DNA from: REEP01 sp964517265
GTDB taxonomy: Bacteria; Pseudomonadota; Alphaproteobacteria; Rhodospirillales; Defluviicoccaceae
Length of the DNA: 64,000 bases
Reading direction: 5' to 3'
NCBI GenBank assembly: GCA_964517265.1
Contig: CAZFBS010000011.1
Location: forward strand, 1 to 64,000
Both the position numbers and the translations under genes were made by a program. Under the pieces are notes generated by a model, which saw only the letters and a program-made list of their open reading frames with translations, was not told the origin of the DNA and did not search any database. Of this stretch, positions 9,107 through 18,439 are shown piece after piece (position 1 is the first letter of the stretch; every line of letters starts with the position of its first letter).

Positions 9107-10057
9107 ATGGCCGCTCCCCAGCCGCTCATCATCAAGCGGATCAAGCGCGTCAGCCACGGCGGCCACCATGGCGGCGCCTGGAAGGTCGCCTATGCCGATT
9201 TCGTCACCGCGATGATGGCGTTCTTTCTGCTGCTGTGGCTCCTCAACGTGGTCACCGACGAGCAGTTGCACGGAATCGCCGACTACTTCGCGCCGATCAG
9301 CACACGGCCCTCCACCAGCGGCGCCGGCGGGATTCTCTCCGGCGATACCATCCGCGCGCGGCACAACTATCCGAACGGGGCCGGCCCGCCGAATGCCTCG
9401 TTCGAGCTGTCGGCTCCCAGACAGGGCGAGGCGGAGACCGAGCCCCTCGACGCCAGCGAGCGCCCCGGGATCACGACCCCGTTCGGCAATGCCGAGGGAA
9501 CCGGCGCCGGTGTCGCCGCCGAGGAGCTGGACCGGCTTTTGAAGGAGCGAGAAGAGGAGCAGTTCCGCGAGGCGGAGGAGCGGCTTCGCGATGCCATCGA
9601 AAACACCCCGCAACTGAAGCGCCTGGCCAAGAGCCTGATCATCGACAACACACCCGAGGGCCTGCGTATCCAGATCCATGATCAGGATGCGCTGGCGATG
9701 TTTCCGCGCGGCAGCACCGAGATGTATCTCCACACGCGCAGGCTGTTGGAGCTGATCGCGGGCGTCATTCTGCAGATGCCGCAGCAGGTCGCGATCACCG
9801 GCCATACCGATTCGACCCCTTACGTCCGCGACAATGGCTACGGCAACTGGGAGCTGTCGGCCGATCGCGCCAATGCGGCCCGCCGCGTGCTGCTGGCTTA
9901 CGGGGTGCCGGAGCCGAGGATCTCGCGCGTCGTCGGCAAGTCGGCGACGGACCCGCTGGTGAGCGACGATCCTTCCGCGCCGGCCAATCGCCGCCTTTCG
10001 GTGGTGCTGCTCCGCGGCACCACCACCGATGATGCCGTCGTCGGCGTCGGCCAATGA
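9107..10057 (+). CDS. motB: Flagellar motor protein MotB
   Basis: The 316-residue protein has a Lys/Arg-rich cytoplasmic N-terminus (IIKRIKRVSHGGHHGG), a single membrane helix with the ion-binding Asp at residue 31 in YADFVTAMMAFFLLLWLL, a Glu-rich linker around residues 140-165 and a C-terminal OmpA-like peptidoglycan-binding domain (ITGHTDSTPY, WELSADRANAARRVLL). The Asp corresponds to Asp32 of E. coli MotB. It lies in an operon with motA, and the pair is complete. Confidence 0.95.
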   Translation: MAAPQPLIIKRIKRVSHGGHHGGAWKVAYADFVTAMMAFFLLLWLLNVVTDEQLHGIADYFAPISTRPSTSGAGGILSGDTIRARHNYPNGAGPPNASFELSAPRQGEAETEPLDASERPGITTPFGNAEGTGAGVAAEELDRLLKEREEEQFREAEERLRDAIENTPQLKRLAKSLIIDNTPEGLRIQIHDQDALAMFPRGSTEMYLHTRRLLELIAGVILQMPQQVAITGHTDSTPYVRDNGYGNWELSADRANAARRVLLAYGVPEPRISRVVGKSATDPLVSDDPSAPANRRLSVVLLRGTTTDDAVVGVGQ

Positions 10058-10168
10058 AACGCCCCTTGCGTTGCTCGCCGCATCGCCCCCGCCATTTTCA
10101 TCGCACCCGTTTGATGGTAGGCTGGCGCATGGGACATAAGTCCGGAACCCGAATGACAAGCGGGCAAG

Positions 10169-10930
10169 ATGAAGCATAAGCCGGCCCCCGGGACACGATT
10201 TTTCTTTGCCACGGCCCCTATTCCCTGCCCGTATCTTCCGGGGCGGATGGAGCGCCGGCTGGTCGCCGAACTCGGAACCACCGATGCGGTGGCATTCCAC
10301 GATACCCTCTCGCAGGCAGGGTTCCGGCGCAGCCACCGCTTTGCCTATGTACCGGTTTGCCGCGACTGCAGCGCGTGCGCCACCGTGCGGATCTTGGCCG
10401 AGCGCTTCCAAGCGGGCCGCTCGCAGCGACGACTGCTGACTAGGAACGCCGATCTGACCGGCACCTATGCGCCTCCCGTGGCAACCGCCGAACAGTACGC
10501 GTTGTTTCGCAGCTATCAAGCGGCGCGCCACAGCGGCGGCGAGATGGCGCGGATGGACTTTTTCGACTATCAAGCGCTGGTCGAAGACACTCCGGTCAAC
10601 ACCTCGGTCATCGAGTTTCACGATCCTCAAGGGCAGCTGCTCGCCGCCTGCATCAGCGACCGCGTTGCTGACGGATTCTCCGCCGTCTACAGCTTCTTTC
10701 GTCCCGACATGCCGAAGCGCAGCCTCGGCAGCTACATGATCTTGTGGATGATCGAGCGGGCGCGTGCGCTCAGCCTGCCTCACGTTTACCTTGGCTTCTG
10801 GGTCGCCGAGTGTCCGAAAATGGCCTACAAGGCCAGCTTCCAGCCGTTGGAGGCCTACACTCCCGAAGGTTGGCGGCCGCTGCGGGTCGAAGATCCGGAC
10901 ACCTGGAAATACTTCCGCAGCAGTCGGTGA
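10169..10930 (+). CDS. bpt: Aspartate/glutamate leucyltransferase (bacterial ATE homologue)
   Basis: The 253-residue protein transfers Leu from Leu-tRNA to proteins with N-terminal Asp or Glu, marking them for ClpAP via ClpS (the N-degron pathway). The ATE-type N-terminal cysteines are visible (PCPYLPGR, CRDCSACATVRI), as is the C-terminal ATE region with MDFFDYQALVEDT, SFFRPDMPKRSLGSYMILW and LGFWVAECPKMAYKASFQP. The length is normal for Bpt. It is transcribed separately, about 110 bp after motB. Confidence 0.92.
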   Translation: MKHKPAPGTRFFFATAPIPCPYLPGRMERRLVAELGTTDAVAFHDTLSQAGFRRSHRFAYVPVCRDCSACATVRILAERFQAGRSQRRLLTRNADLTGTYAPPVATAEQYALFRSYQAARHSGGEMARMDFFDYQALVEDTPVNTSVIEFHDPQGQLLAACISDRVADGFSAVYSFFRPDMPKRSLGSYMILWMIERARALSLPHVYLGFWVAECPKMAYKASFQPLEAYTPEGWRPLRVEDPDTWKYFRSSR

Positions 10931-11081
10931 GGCTCGCGACGGCATTGGAAGGCGCCGGCGCGTCAATGTCTCTTCTTGCCAAGCATCCAAACTGGCCGTT
11001 TAGTCGCGTCGGGCGGCCCCTCGTGTTCTTCAAAATCGACGCTTGCTCCCCGGCCGCATCGAGTGACACGGAGGATATCCA

Positions 11082-12173
11082 ATGAAACGACGCAATTTCA
11101 TCCAAGGCGCCGCTGTCGCTGGGCTTGCAGGCGCCGCGGCGGCCGGCTTCGCCGCGCCGGCGATCTCACAGGGGCGGATGGAGTGGCGGATGGTCACCAC
11201 TTGGCCAAAGAACTTTCCGGGGCTCGGGACCGCCGCAGAGCTGTTTGCCGACTACATCACCAAAGGCACCGACGGCCGGCTGAGCGTCAAGGTGTACGGT
11301 GCCGGTGAAATCGTTCCGGCGTTCGAAGCGATCGATGCCGTCGGAAACGGGACCGTCGAGATGGGTCATGGCGCTTCGTATTACTGGAAAGGCAAAATTG
11401 CGGCGGCCCAGTTCCTGACTGCGTTCCCGTTCGGCATGCTTGCGCAGGAACAGAACGCGTGGTTTCAGCGCGGGGGCGGGCAGGAAATCGCCGACGAGAT
11501 CTACAGCCAACTCGGCTGCAAGTTCTTCCCTTGCGGGAATACGGGAACACAAATGGGGGGCTGGTTCAACAAGGAGATCAACAGCCCCGAGGATTACAAG
11601 GGATTGAAGATGCGAATGCCGGGCCTTGGCGGTGAAGTCATCATGGCCGCGGGCGCAAACGTCATCAACCTGCCGGGCGCCGAGATCCCGCCATCCCTGC
11701 AGTCGGGAGCGATCGACGCGGCGGAATGGGTTGGCCCCTACAACGACCTCGCCTTCGGACTCTACAAGAGTGCCAGGTTCTACTACTATCCGGGCTGGCA
11801 GGAACCATGCGCCACGCTGGACAGTTTCATCAACAAGGCCGCGTGGGAAAAGCTTCCGGGCGATATTCAGGCGGTGATCACGGCCGCGAGCGAGGCGGTC
11901 AATCAGCAGGTTCTAAGCGAATTCATGGCGCGCAACAACGCCTCCTTGAGAACGCTGATTGATGAGCACGGAGTGACGCTGAAGAAGTTTCCGGACCCGG
12001 TGCTGCGCGAACTGGCCGATCTCTCCGAGCAGGTAATGAACGACCTCGCCTCTCGTGATCCGCTCAGCCGCAAGGTGATGGACAGCATGCTGGCGTTCCG
12101 CAAGGACGTCTCGGCATGGACTGCGATTGCCGAGTCGGCGGTGAGCGATGCCCGCTCGCTGGGGGAGGGATAG
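11082..12173 (+). CDS. TRAP transporter solute-binding protein, DctP family, Tat-exported
   Basis: The 363-residue protein begins with a Tat-type leader, Arg-Arg at positions 3-4 (MKRRNFIQG), followed by an Ala/Gly-rich hydrophobic stretch ending near AISQG. The mature part matches DctP-type periplasmic binders: VTTWPKNFPGLGTAAELFAD, AFEAIDAVGNGTVEMGHG, then the binding-site strand KGLKMRMPGLGGEVI and AAEWVGPYNDLAFGLY. It resembles the subgroup that binds 2-oxo acids or lactate (TakP-like), but the ligand is inferred only. The two membrane subunits DctQ and DctM are not beside it, so it is an orphan receptor here. Confidence 0.88.
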   Translation: MKRRNFIQGAAVAGLAGAAAAGFAAPAISQGRMEWRMVTTWPKNFPGLGTAAELFADYITKGTDGRLSVKVYGAGEIVPAFEAIDAVGNGTVEMGHGASYYWKGKIAAAQFLTAFPFGMLAQEQNAWFQRGGGQEIADEIYSQLGCKFFPCGNTGTQMGGWFNKEINSPEDYKGLKMRMPGLGGEVIMAAGANVINLPGAEIPPSLQSGAIDAAEWVGPYNDLAFGLYKSARFYYYPGWQEPCATLDSFINKAAWEKLPGDIQAVITAASEAVNQQVLSEFMARNNASLRTLIDEHGVTLKKFPDPVLRELADLSEQVMNDLASRDPLSRKVMDSMLAFRKDVSAWTAIAESAVSDARSLGEG

Positions 12174-12224
12174 GCCGGCGGCCGGACGGCCCCCGGCAAA
12201 CGCGCCGATCGAACGTACGCGACA

Positions 12225-13475
12225 TCAAAAGTCCGACCGCACGTTGCGGATAATCAGACCGCTGCGCGGCAAGGCAGGCAACCTGGAGAGGTCAATCTCC
12301 AGGTCTTGCTCCGGTACCTCGTAGCGCAAACTTCTGACCAGAACATCAACCGCCTGCCTCATCAGAGCGATCGTGATCCACTCGCCCGGGCAGCGGTGAT
12401 TGGCGTTATGGTCCCCGCCGCCCTGGGGAATGAAGTTGAAGGGGCTCTCGTCCCATCGGCGGAATCGCTCCGGGCGAAATTGCTCCGGGGCGTCCCACGT
12501 TCGGGCGTCGTGATTGGTTCCATAAAGGTCTAGAATCACACGCTGCCCTTCGGGAAACGTGTACCCTCCCCATTCAAAGTCATGGCGCACCCGTGCACCG
12601 ACAGATGGAAAGAAAGGATAGGATCGCCGAACCTCCTGCACGAACAGATCGGCATAACCATCGGTGGCCGCCTCGATTTCGCGACGGCATTCTGAGTGCC
12701 GGTGCAGCGCGTCGGCGACAAACGTGATGTAGACAGCGACAGCCACGGTCGGCCGCAGCACATTCAGAACTTCCACGGCGGCAACGCGCGGGCTCAGCAC
12801 TTTGCCGTTGAGATCCCGGTGCCACGCGATGACATGGGCAGCGGTTCCTTCTGGCGGATGAATCCGGCCGCCGCGGATCTGACCGACGATATCCTCGATC
12901 CATCGGTTGGCCCGCGTGCGCGCAAGGCGCGACCACCAGTGCTTGGGCCCAACCGACCCGGCATAATCGAACAGAGCAACAAGCTCCTGCGTTCGCCGGT
13001 CAACCTCTGATTCCGCGAGCGGCACACCCGCCCACGCACACACCGCGCGGGTCAGGAGCGGATGCAATTCGTCATAAAGGACGATCTCATCCATCGCTGC
13101 CCACTTGCGGGCGCAAGCGCGCCACTCTCCAGTCACGTTCTCCACCAGCCGCCCGATCTGCTCGGAAGTCATCAGCGACATGAACATCCGCTTGCGGTGC
13201 CGGTGCGCCTCGTCATCGAGGCCCTGCACACCCCCTTGTCCAAAGAGCGTCTTTGCGATCCGCGCGGGTGACGCACCGCGACGGACAAACCGGCGCGCGT
13301 CATAGAAGAGTTCAGCTGCCTGTGGCCCCGTCATGCAAATGGTCTTTTGCAGCATGAGCCGAGTCTCGAACAAGTCGGAGCGATGGTGCTGACATCGCCT
13401 TGAGATGAACCGGTAAGGATCCCTTTTCAGGGCCAGCGTGGAGTCCAGACTCTTGTCACGGGGAATTGGCGGCAT
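12225..13475 (-). CDS. Cytochrome P450, CYP152-type fatty-acid peroxygenase
   Basis: The 416-residue protein has the heme-binding loop FIPQGGGDHNANHRCPGE with thiolate Cys at about residue 362. The loop is longer and His-rich, as in CYP152 enzymes. The I helix reads NVLRPTVAVAVYITF: the Arg-Pro pair near residue 241 replaces the usual acid-alcohol pair and, in known CYP152 members (P450-BS-beta, P450-SP-alpha), holds the fatty-acid carboxylate. These use hydrogen peroxide directly to hydroxylate or decarboxylate fatty acids and need no redox partner. That fits the absence of ferredoxin or reductase genes nearby. It is convergent with the TRAP binder. Confidence 0.88.
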   Translation of the reverse strand: MPPIPRDKSLDSTLALKRDPYRFISRRCQHHRSDLFETRLMLQKTICMTGPQAAELFYDARRFVRRGASPARIAKTLFGQGGVQGLDDEAHRHRKRMFMSLMTSEQIGRLVENVTGEWRACARKWAAMDEIVLYDELHPLLTRAVCAWAGVPLAESEVDRRTQELVALFDYAGSVGPKHWWSRLARTRANRWIEDIVGQIRGGRIHPPEGTAAHVIAWHRDLNGKVLSPRVAAVEVLNVLRPTVAVAVYITFVADALHRHSECRREIEAATDGYADLFVQEVRRSYPFFPSVGARVRHDFEWGGYTFPEGQRVILDLYGTNHDARTWDAPEQFRPERFRRWDESPFNFIPQGGGDHNANHRCPGEWITIALMRQAVDVLVRSLRYEVPEQDLEIDLSRLPALPRSGLIIRNVRSDF

Positions 13476-14019
13476 TGCTACTCCTCCATAAGAGGCACGG
13501 CAACCGCATCATGGCTGGCGTCGCCCAATAGGGTAACACCCCATTCCTGTTTCGGTTCAAATCCGAGCTGGATCGAGAAGCCTTAACCTTGGCTGACAAT
13601 GTCGTCCACGTGCCGTCTGTCGTGCGCCCGCGGGGTACGCCGCCGGAAAGACGGGTGGCGATCTCCGGCAACGGCTTGGACTTCACTGCTGGGACAGCCG
13701 CCCGTCGCCCGCCAGGCTGAGCCCGCCCCCAGACAGCCGATGGCAGCGCCCTGCATCGGGACAGGCGTTTGCACATGATCATAATCATCAAGCAAAGCCG
13801 ACCGAGACCGGCCTCGGAGCGACCGTCACGCTGATGGTCGCCGATCCATCGCACCTGGAAGGGGTCGTGAGCACCACCGCCCGCAATTATTGGCTGTTGC
13901 GGGCAAGCGATTGGGCAACCGCGCGGCCGAGGCGGAGACCAGATCTTTCGGTCAGGTGGTTTGGTCCGGCCGACAAACCGGAAACCCGGCGGATATCGCT
14001 GCCGCCGGGCCCGTACCGC
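13476..14019. other. Interval without a supported gene
   Basis: The interval between the P450 start and the small minus-strand gene at 14020-14277 is GC-rich. Open frames on both strands have low-complexity Arg/Ser-rich translations and no clear ribosome site. I see no RNA gene or repeat here. Confidence 0.4.
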
Positions 14020-14277
14020 TCAACTCGATTGCGTCGCCGGCAACCAAGCGAAGGCTGTCACCGCAACGCCGTTCAGTTGTTTGACGGCATCGTCGAGAGC
14101 CGAATCTTCTGTTGGAAATGCCCGCTCCGCGTCGGTCATCGCCTGCCCGTTTTCGTCGATCTGTCGCCACACCCAATACTCTCCCGTATTGCTGACATCG
14201 ACCCGAGCATAAAGGCGACGAAAAAATCCCCGGCGGCAGGGGTGAGGCTCCGTAATCATGATGTTGTGCACGCCCAC
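14020..14277 (-). CDS. Small conserved-looking hypothetical protein
   Basis: An 85-residue frame starts at GTG 14277, placed 9 bases after a strong GAGGAG ribosome site (plus-strand 14287-14292). The translation has a balanced, protein-like composition with segments RLYARVDVSNTGEYWVWRQI and TEDSALDDAVKQLNG, suggesting a small beta-strand region followed by a helix. I recognise no family. Its neighbours are recO downstream on the other strand and the P450, and no function can be proposed. Confidence 0.5.
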   Translation of the reverse strand: MGVHNIMITEPHPCRRGFFRRLYARVDVSNTGEYWVWRQIDENGQAMTDAERAFPTEDSALDDAVKQLNGVAVTAFAWLPATQSS

Positions 14278-14526
14278 GAATAAAGACTCCTCTTCTTCGC
14301 GCACCGCTGTCACGCAGTGATCGGCACTCTATCACAGCCACGCAGTGCAACAAGCAGACTCTTCAACGCCTCCGGACGAGACGAGGAATCGGCGGATGAT
14401 AAGGCATTTGAGCGTTATGATTGTGAATAGGATCCTTTTGCAGTGCACACCGGGAAGGCAACGGAGCCGCTTGTATGAGCCCGGCAGGGGTGCGGGAGCC
14501 GGGATCCAATGCCTATCTGTTCGCTG

Positions 14527-15264
14527 ATGGAATGGATTGACGACGCCATCGTTCTCTCGGCGCGCCGCCATGGCGAGAACTCGGCGGTGGTCGCGTTGCT
14601 GACCCGTCAGCACGGCCGCCATACCGGACTGGCACGGGGGGCGGCCGGACGGCACCGAGGGATCTACGAGCCGGGAAACGTCGTCCGGGCGCTGTGGCGC
14701 GGCCGCCTTTCGGAACATCTGGGGACCTTGGCGTGTGAACTGACCGTTGCCGTCGCGGCACGACTGCTGGACAGTCGCGGCCGTTTGGCCGCACTGACGG
14801 CAGCATGCGCCGTCGCCGACTCCGCCCTGCCCGATCGCATGCCCTGCCCTTCTCTCCATGCTGCCCTGGAGGCTCTGTTGACACAGTTGCGGATGGGCCG
14901 GCCTTGGACTCGCGCCTATGTGGTATGGGAGCTGAAATTGCTCGCCGAACTGGGCTTCGGGTTGGATCTCAGCCGCTGTGCCGCCACCGGCAGGACCGAT
15001 CATCTGGTCTACGTTTCGCCGCGCTCCGGCCGCGCCGTTTCCAACTCCGCCGGGGAGCCTTTTCGCGACCGGTTGCTTCGACTGCCGGCCTTTCTGATCA
15101 CGCCCTCGTCACCGGTAGCCGCGAATGAGATATCCGACGGGCTTGCGCTGACCGGTTACTTCCTCGCCCGCCACGTTTACGGCCCACCTCGCCATCAATT
15201 GCCCCCTGCCCGGCTCCGCTTGGCGGAACGTCTTGCGCGCCGCGAAGAGGGCGAGGACAGCTGA
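14527..15264 (+). CDS. recO: DNA repair protein RecO
   Basis: The protein has 245 residues from ATG 14527 (MEWIDDAIVLSARRHGE), preferred over the in-frame ATG at 14509 because alphaproteobacterial RecO usually begins this way. The N-terminal OB fold carries GENSAVVALLTRQHGRHTGL and YEPGNVVRALWRGRL. The helical C-terminal part has the ELKLLAELGFGLDLSRCAATG signature. RecO anneals single strands and loads RecA with RecR in recombinational repair. The usual partner era is not adjacent. Confidence 0.93.
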   Translation: MEWIDDAIVLSARRHGENSAVVALLTRQHGRHTGLARGAAGRHRGIYEPGNVVRALWRGRLSEHLGTLACELTVAVAARLLDSRGRLAALTAACAVADSALPDRMPCPSLHAALEALLTQLRMGRPWTRAYVVWELKLLAELGFGLDLSRCAATGRTDHLVYVSPRSGRAVSNSAGEPFRDRLLRLPAFLITPSSPVAANEISDGLALTGYFLARHVYGPPRHQLPPARLRLAERLARREEGEDS

Positions 15265-15494
15265 GCAATCTCGCGAAAGGGATGATCCCGGCCTGCGGAA
15301 GTGACTGCTGGCGTTCTGACGACGGCAAAGTGACGAGCGCATTCATTCGCACGCCAAACGGATCTGTGGGTTGAAGCTGAAGATTGGCATGGCACCCCGG
15401 ACGTGCCGTCTATAGGTTGCGGTCCAAAGGTTCACCGCTCACCCACTGCCCATTCACTGCCCGCTGGGGTACCCGCCGCGTGCTATCGCTTGTC

Positions 15495-16718
15495 ATGATT
15501 GTGCTCAGCATCAGCACCGTCGTCGCCGGGCCGCTGGTGGTGTTTGCACCGCTGGGCATGGCTCCCTTGACGGCCTGCGTCGGCGCCGTCGCGCTGTTCG
15601 CCATGGTTCGCAAGGGCTTAAGCCACCTACGGCACCTTCTCGTGGGCCATGCCGGGATCCAAGCCGTCCTGTTTTTTCTGATCTGGATGCTGATCAGTTC
15701 GGCTTGGACATTCAGCCCCTTGAATGCTTTGTGGCTCGCCGTTCGGACGGCGTTTCTGATTGCGGGGGGGGCGAGCTTGAGCATCATGCTGGTCAACCTG
15801 GACCACGCCCACAGAAGGCAGTTGGCGTGGTCCGTCCTCGCCGGCTATGCACTTCTCGTTTTTTTCCTCGCCTTCGAACTTCTGACCAGCGGCTTTATCG
15901 TTCGCACGGCGCTGCCGGAACAATACGCGCAACAGCCGTGGATCTACGTCGTCGTCTCTCGCGGCTCGGTCTTCATGGCGCTGATGATGTGGCCAGCGCT
16001 CCTGGCGTTTCGCGCCCTTGATCAGCGGGCCGGAATGGCGGGGGTTTGTGTGGCGGCCGTCGTGATCGCAATGCTGACCGATCACGGAGCGACACGCGCC
16101 GCTGTGGCAATGGGATTGCTGGTGCTGGCGTTCGTTTACTGGTTGGGTCGGCCCGCCGTCCTGTTGATTGGCGGTCTGTTCATGACGGTGATCCTGAGTG
16201 CGCCGCTGCTGCCACTCGGTCCGCTGTCTCCGCAATCATGGCACTCGGGAGCCGAATGGCTGAAATTGTCTGCGCTCCACAGGCTGTACATCTGGCACTA
16301 CGTGGCCGAGCGGGTATGGGAACGGCCACTATTTGGCTGGGGTTTCGATGCCTCGCGCCATATGCCCGACCGCAATGCGCTGACGCCGATCGATGTGCCA
16401 TCGCTCACGCTCCATCCTCACAGCATGGCGCTGCAGATCTGGCTCGAGCAGGGAGCCGTCGGAGCCTTTGCCGCCACGGTGGTAATGGCGCTCGTCGTCC
16501 GCCAGATCGCACGGCCGGACGTCGATCGCCTCACTCAGGCAACGGCGGCGGCCGCGCTCTGCGCCGGGTTTCTCGTTGCAAGCCTGAGCTTCGGCATTTG
16601 GCAAAGCTGGTGGGTCGGCAGTTTGTTGATGATCACAGTATGGATTAGTGGCCTTGCCTCAACAGGCGGTGCCCCGGAGGGCGCCGCCCGCAGGCCCGAT
16701 CCTCAAATATCTGCGTAG
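15495..16718 (+). CDS. O-antigen ligase-like polytopic membrane protein
   Basis: The frame opens at 15384, but the hydrophobic protein proper begins near ATG 15495 (MIVLSISTVVAG), giving about 407 residues with roughly ten to twelve membrane segments. The Wzy/WaaL-type signature is present: a large loop with LHRLYIWHYVAERVWERPLFGWGFDASR and then LHPHSMALQIWLEQGAVG, whose conserved His and Arg residues match O-antigen ligase or polymerase families. It probably joins or polymerises surface glycans in the inner membrane. No glycosyltransferases are adjacent. Its 3' end overlaps the convergent ilvD by 16 bp. Confidence 0.75.
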   Translation: MIVLSISTVVAGPLVVFAPLGMAPLTACVGAVALFAMVRKGLSHLRHLLVGHAGIQAVLFFLIWMLISSAWTFSPLNALWLAVRTAFLIAGGASLSIMLVNLDHAHRRQLAWSVLAGYALLVFFLAFELLTSGFIVRTALPEQYAQQPWIYVVVSRGSVFMALMMWPALLAFRALDQRAGMAGVCVAAVVIAMLTDHGATRAAVAMGLLVLAFVYWLGRPAVLLIGGLFMTVILSAPLLPLGPLSPQSWHSGAEWLKLSALHRLYIWHYVAERVWERPLFGWGFDASRHMPDRNALTPIDVPSLTLHPHSMALQIWLEQGAVGAFAATVVMALVVRQIARPDVDRLTQATAAAALCAGFLVASLSFGIWQSWWVGSLLMITVWISGLASTGGAPEGAARRPDPQISA

Positions 16719-18439
16719 ACGTGTGTCTCGGCGCGCGCGCCGGGGTGGGTCACGGCGCCCTTGTCGGCATCCCCCACCGCCTGCGCATATTTCCACAGGG
16801 CCCCCGACTGGAAGTCGGTCCGGCGGGGTTGCCAGGTGCGGTGCCGTTCGGCGAGTTCCGCTTCGGATACTTCGAGATCAAGTGTCCCCTTTTCCGCGTC
16901 GATCGCGATGATATCCCCATCGCGGATCAGACCGATGGGGCCGCCGACGGCGGCTTCGGGGCCGACGTGGCCGACGCAAAAACCGCGCGTGGCTCCGGAG
17001 AACCGGCCATCCGTGATCAGCGCAAGTTTGTCTCCCATCCCCTGACCGTAAAGCGCTGCGGTCGTCGACAGCATCTCGCGCATTCCGGGGCCGCCGCGGG
17101 GGCCTTCATAGCGGATGACCAGCACCTCCCCTTCCCGATAGTCCTTGCGCTCCACAGCGGCGAAGCATTCCTCTTCGCTGTCGAAGCAGCGGGCCGGACC
17201 GCGAAACTGCAGCTGGGTCATTCCGGCTACCTTGACGATGGCGCCTTGCGGCGCGCACGTGCCCTTCAGTCCGACGACGCCGCCGGTCGGCGACAAAGGG
17301 CGCGCGGTCGGCCGGATCACGTCCTGATCCTCCCGCAACACCACCGACTTCAGGTTTTCCGCCATCGTCCGGCCGGTCACCGTCAAGCAGTCGCCATGAA
17401 TGAACCCGCCGTCGAACAGAGCCTTCAACAGGGCCGGGACGCCGCCGGCTTCGAACATGTCCTTGGCGACATAGCGCCCGGCGGGCTTGAGGTCGGCGAT
17501 GTAAGGTGTTCGCCGGAAGATCTCGCAGACCGCGTCGAGATCGAAATCGATCCCCGCTTCGTGGGCGATCGCGGGAAGATGAAGCGCCGCGTTGGTCGAG
17601 CCTCCGGACGCCGCGACCACTGTTGCGGCATTTTCCAGCGCCTTGCGGGTGACAATGTCGCGCGGCCGGATACGCTGGGCGATGAGGTTCATCACCGCCC
17701 GCCCGGAGGCTTCACAGTACGCATCCCGCGATTCATAGGGTGCCGGCGCGCCGGACGAGCCGGGCAGCGCCAAGCCGATCGCTTCGGAGACGCAGGCCAT
17801 CGTGTTGGCAGTGAACTGTCCGCCACACGAGCCCGCTGACGGACAGGCGACGCATTCGAGTTCGTGCAGCTCCGCGTCGGTCATCCGGCCGGCGGAATGC
17901 TGACCGACCGCTTCGAACATGTCCTGGACGGTGACGTCACGGCCCTTATAGCGGCCGGGCAGGATCGATCCGCCGTAAATGAACACCGAGGGCACGTTGA
18001 GCCGCACCATCGCCATCATCATCCCCGGCAGCGATTTGTCGCACCCGGCGAGCCCGACAAGCGCGTCGTAGCAGTGGCCGCGCATAGTCAGTTCGACCGA
18101 GTCGGCGATGACCTCCCGGGAGACCAGCGAAGATTTCATCCCGGCGTGGCCCATGGCGATCCCGTCGGTCACCGTAATGGTGACGAACTCCCGGGGCGTG
18201 CCGTTCGCGGCCTTCACCCCGTGCTTGACGACCTGGGCCTGACGGGAGAGCGCGATGTTGCAGGGCGCGGCCTCGTTCCAGCAGGTGGCGACGCCGACGA
18301 ACGGCCGGTGGATCTCTTCTTCCGACAACCCCATGGCGTAGTAGTAGGACCGGTGCGGTGCGCGTTCCGCACCTTCGGTGACGTGGCGACTGGGAAGGCA
18401 GGATTTGTCATACACCGGTTGGCGGGCTTCGTCTGGCAT
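16703..18439 (-). CDS. ilvD: Dihydroxy-acid dehydratase
   Basis: The 578-residue protein is a full-length IlvD/Edd-family enzyme that dehydrates 2,3-dihydroxy acids to 2-oxo acids in valine, leucine and isoleucine synthesis. Fe-S and metal ligands are visible in ATCWNEAAPCN, ALVGLAGCDKSLPG and CVACPSAGSCGGQFTANTM, and the C-terminal GPRGGPGMREML and TDGRFSGATRGFCVGH blocks are intact. The alternative assignment, 6-phosphogluconate or sugar-acid dehydratase, is less likely given the IlvD-like start region and length. It stands alone. Confidence 0.9.
   Translation of the reverse strand: MPDEARQPVYDKSCLPSRHVTEGAERAPHRSYYYAMGLSEEEIHRPFVGVATCWNEAAPCNIALSRQAQVVKHGVKAANGTPREFVTITVTDGIAMGHAGMKSSLVSREVIADSVELTMRGHCYDALVGLAGCDKSLPGMMMAMVRLNVPSVFIYGGSILPGRYKGRDVTVQDMFEAVGQHSAGRMTDAELHELECVACPSAGSCGGQFTANTMACVSEAIGLALPGSSGAPAPYESRDAYCEASGRAVMNLIAQRIRPRDIVTRKALENAATVVAASGGSTNAALHLPAIAHEAGIDFDLDAVCEIFRRTPYIADLKPAGRYVAKDMFEAGGVPALLKALFDGGFIHGDCLTVTGRTMAENLKSVVLREDQDVIRPTARPLSPTGGVVGLKGTCAPQGAIVKVAGMTQLQFRGPARCFDSEEECFAAVERKDYREGEVLVIRYEGPRGGPGMREMLSTTAALYGQGMGDKLALITDGRFSGATRGFCVGHVGPEAAVGGPIGLIRDGDIIAIDAEKGTLDLEVSEAELAERHRTWQPRRTDFQSGALWKYAQAVGDADKGAVTHPGARAETHVYADI

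Noticed and set aside
8216..10990. 924-codon minus-strand open frame over motA, motB and bpt
   Set aside because: Shadow of three well-identified plus-strand genes in high-GC DNA. Composition is not protein-like.
13456..13854. 132-codon minus-strand frame upstream of the P450
   Set aside because: Arg/Ser/Met-rich low-information translation with no ribosome site and no family resemblance.
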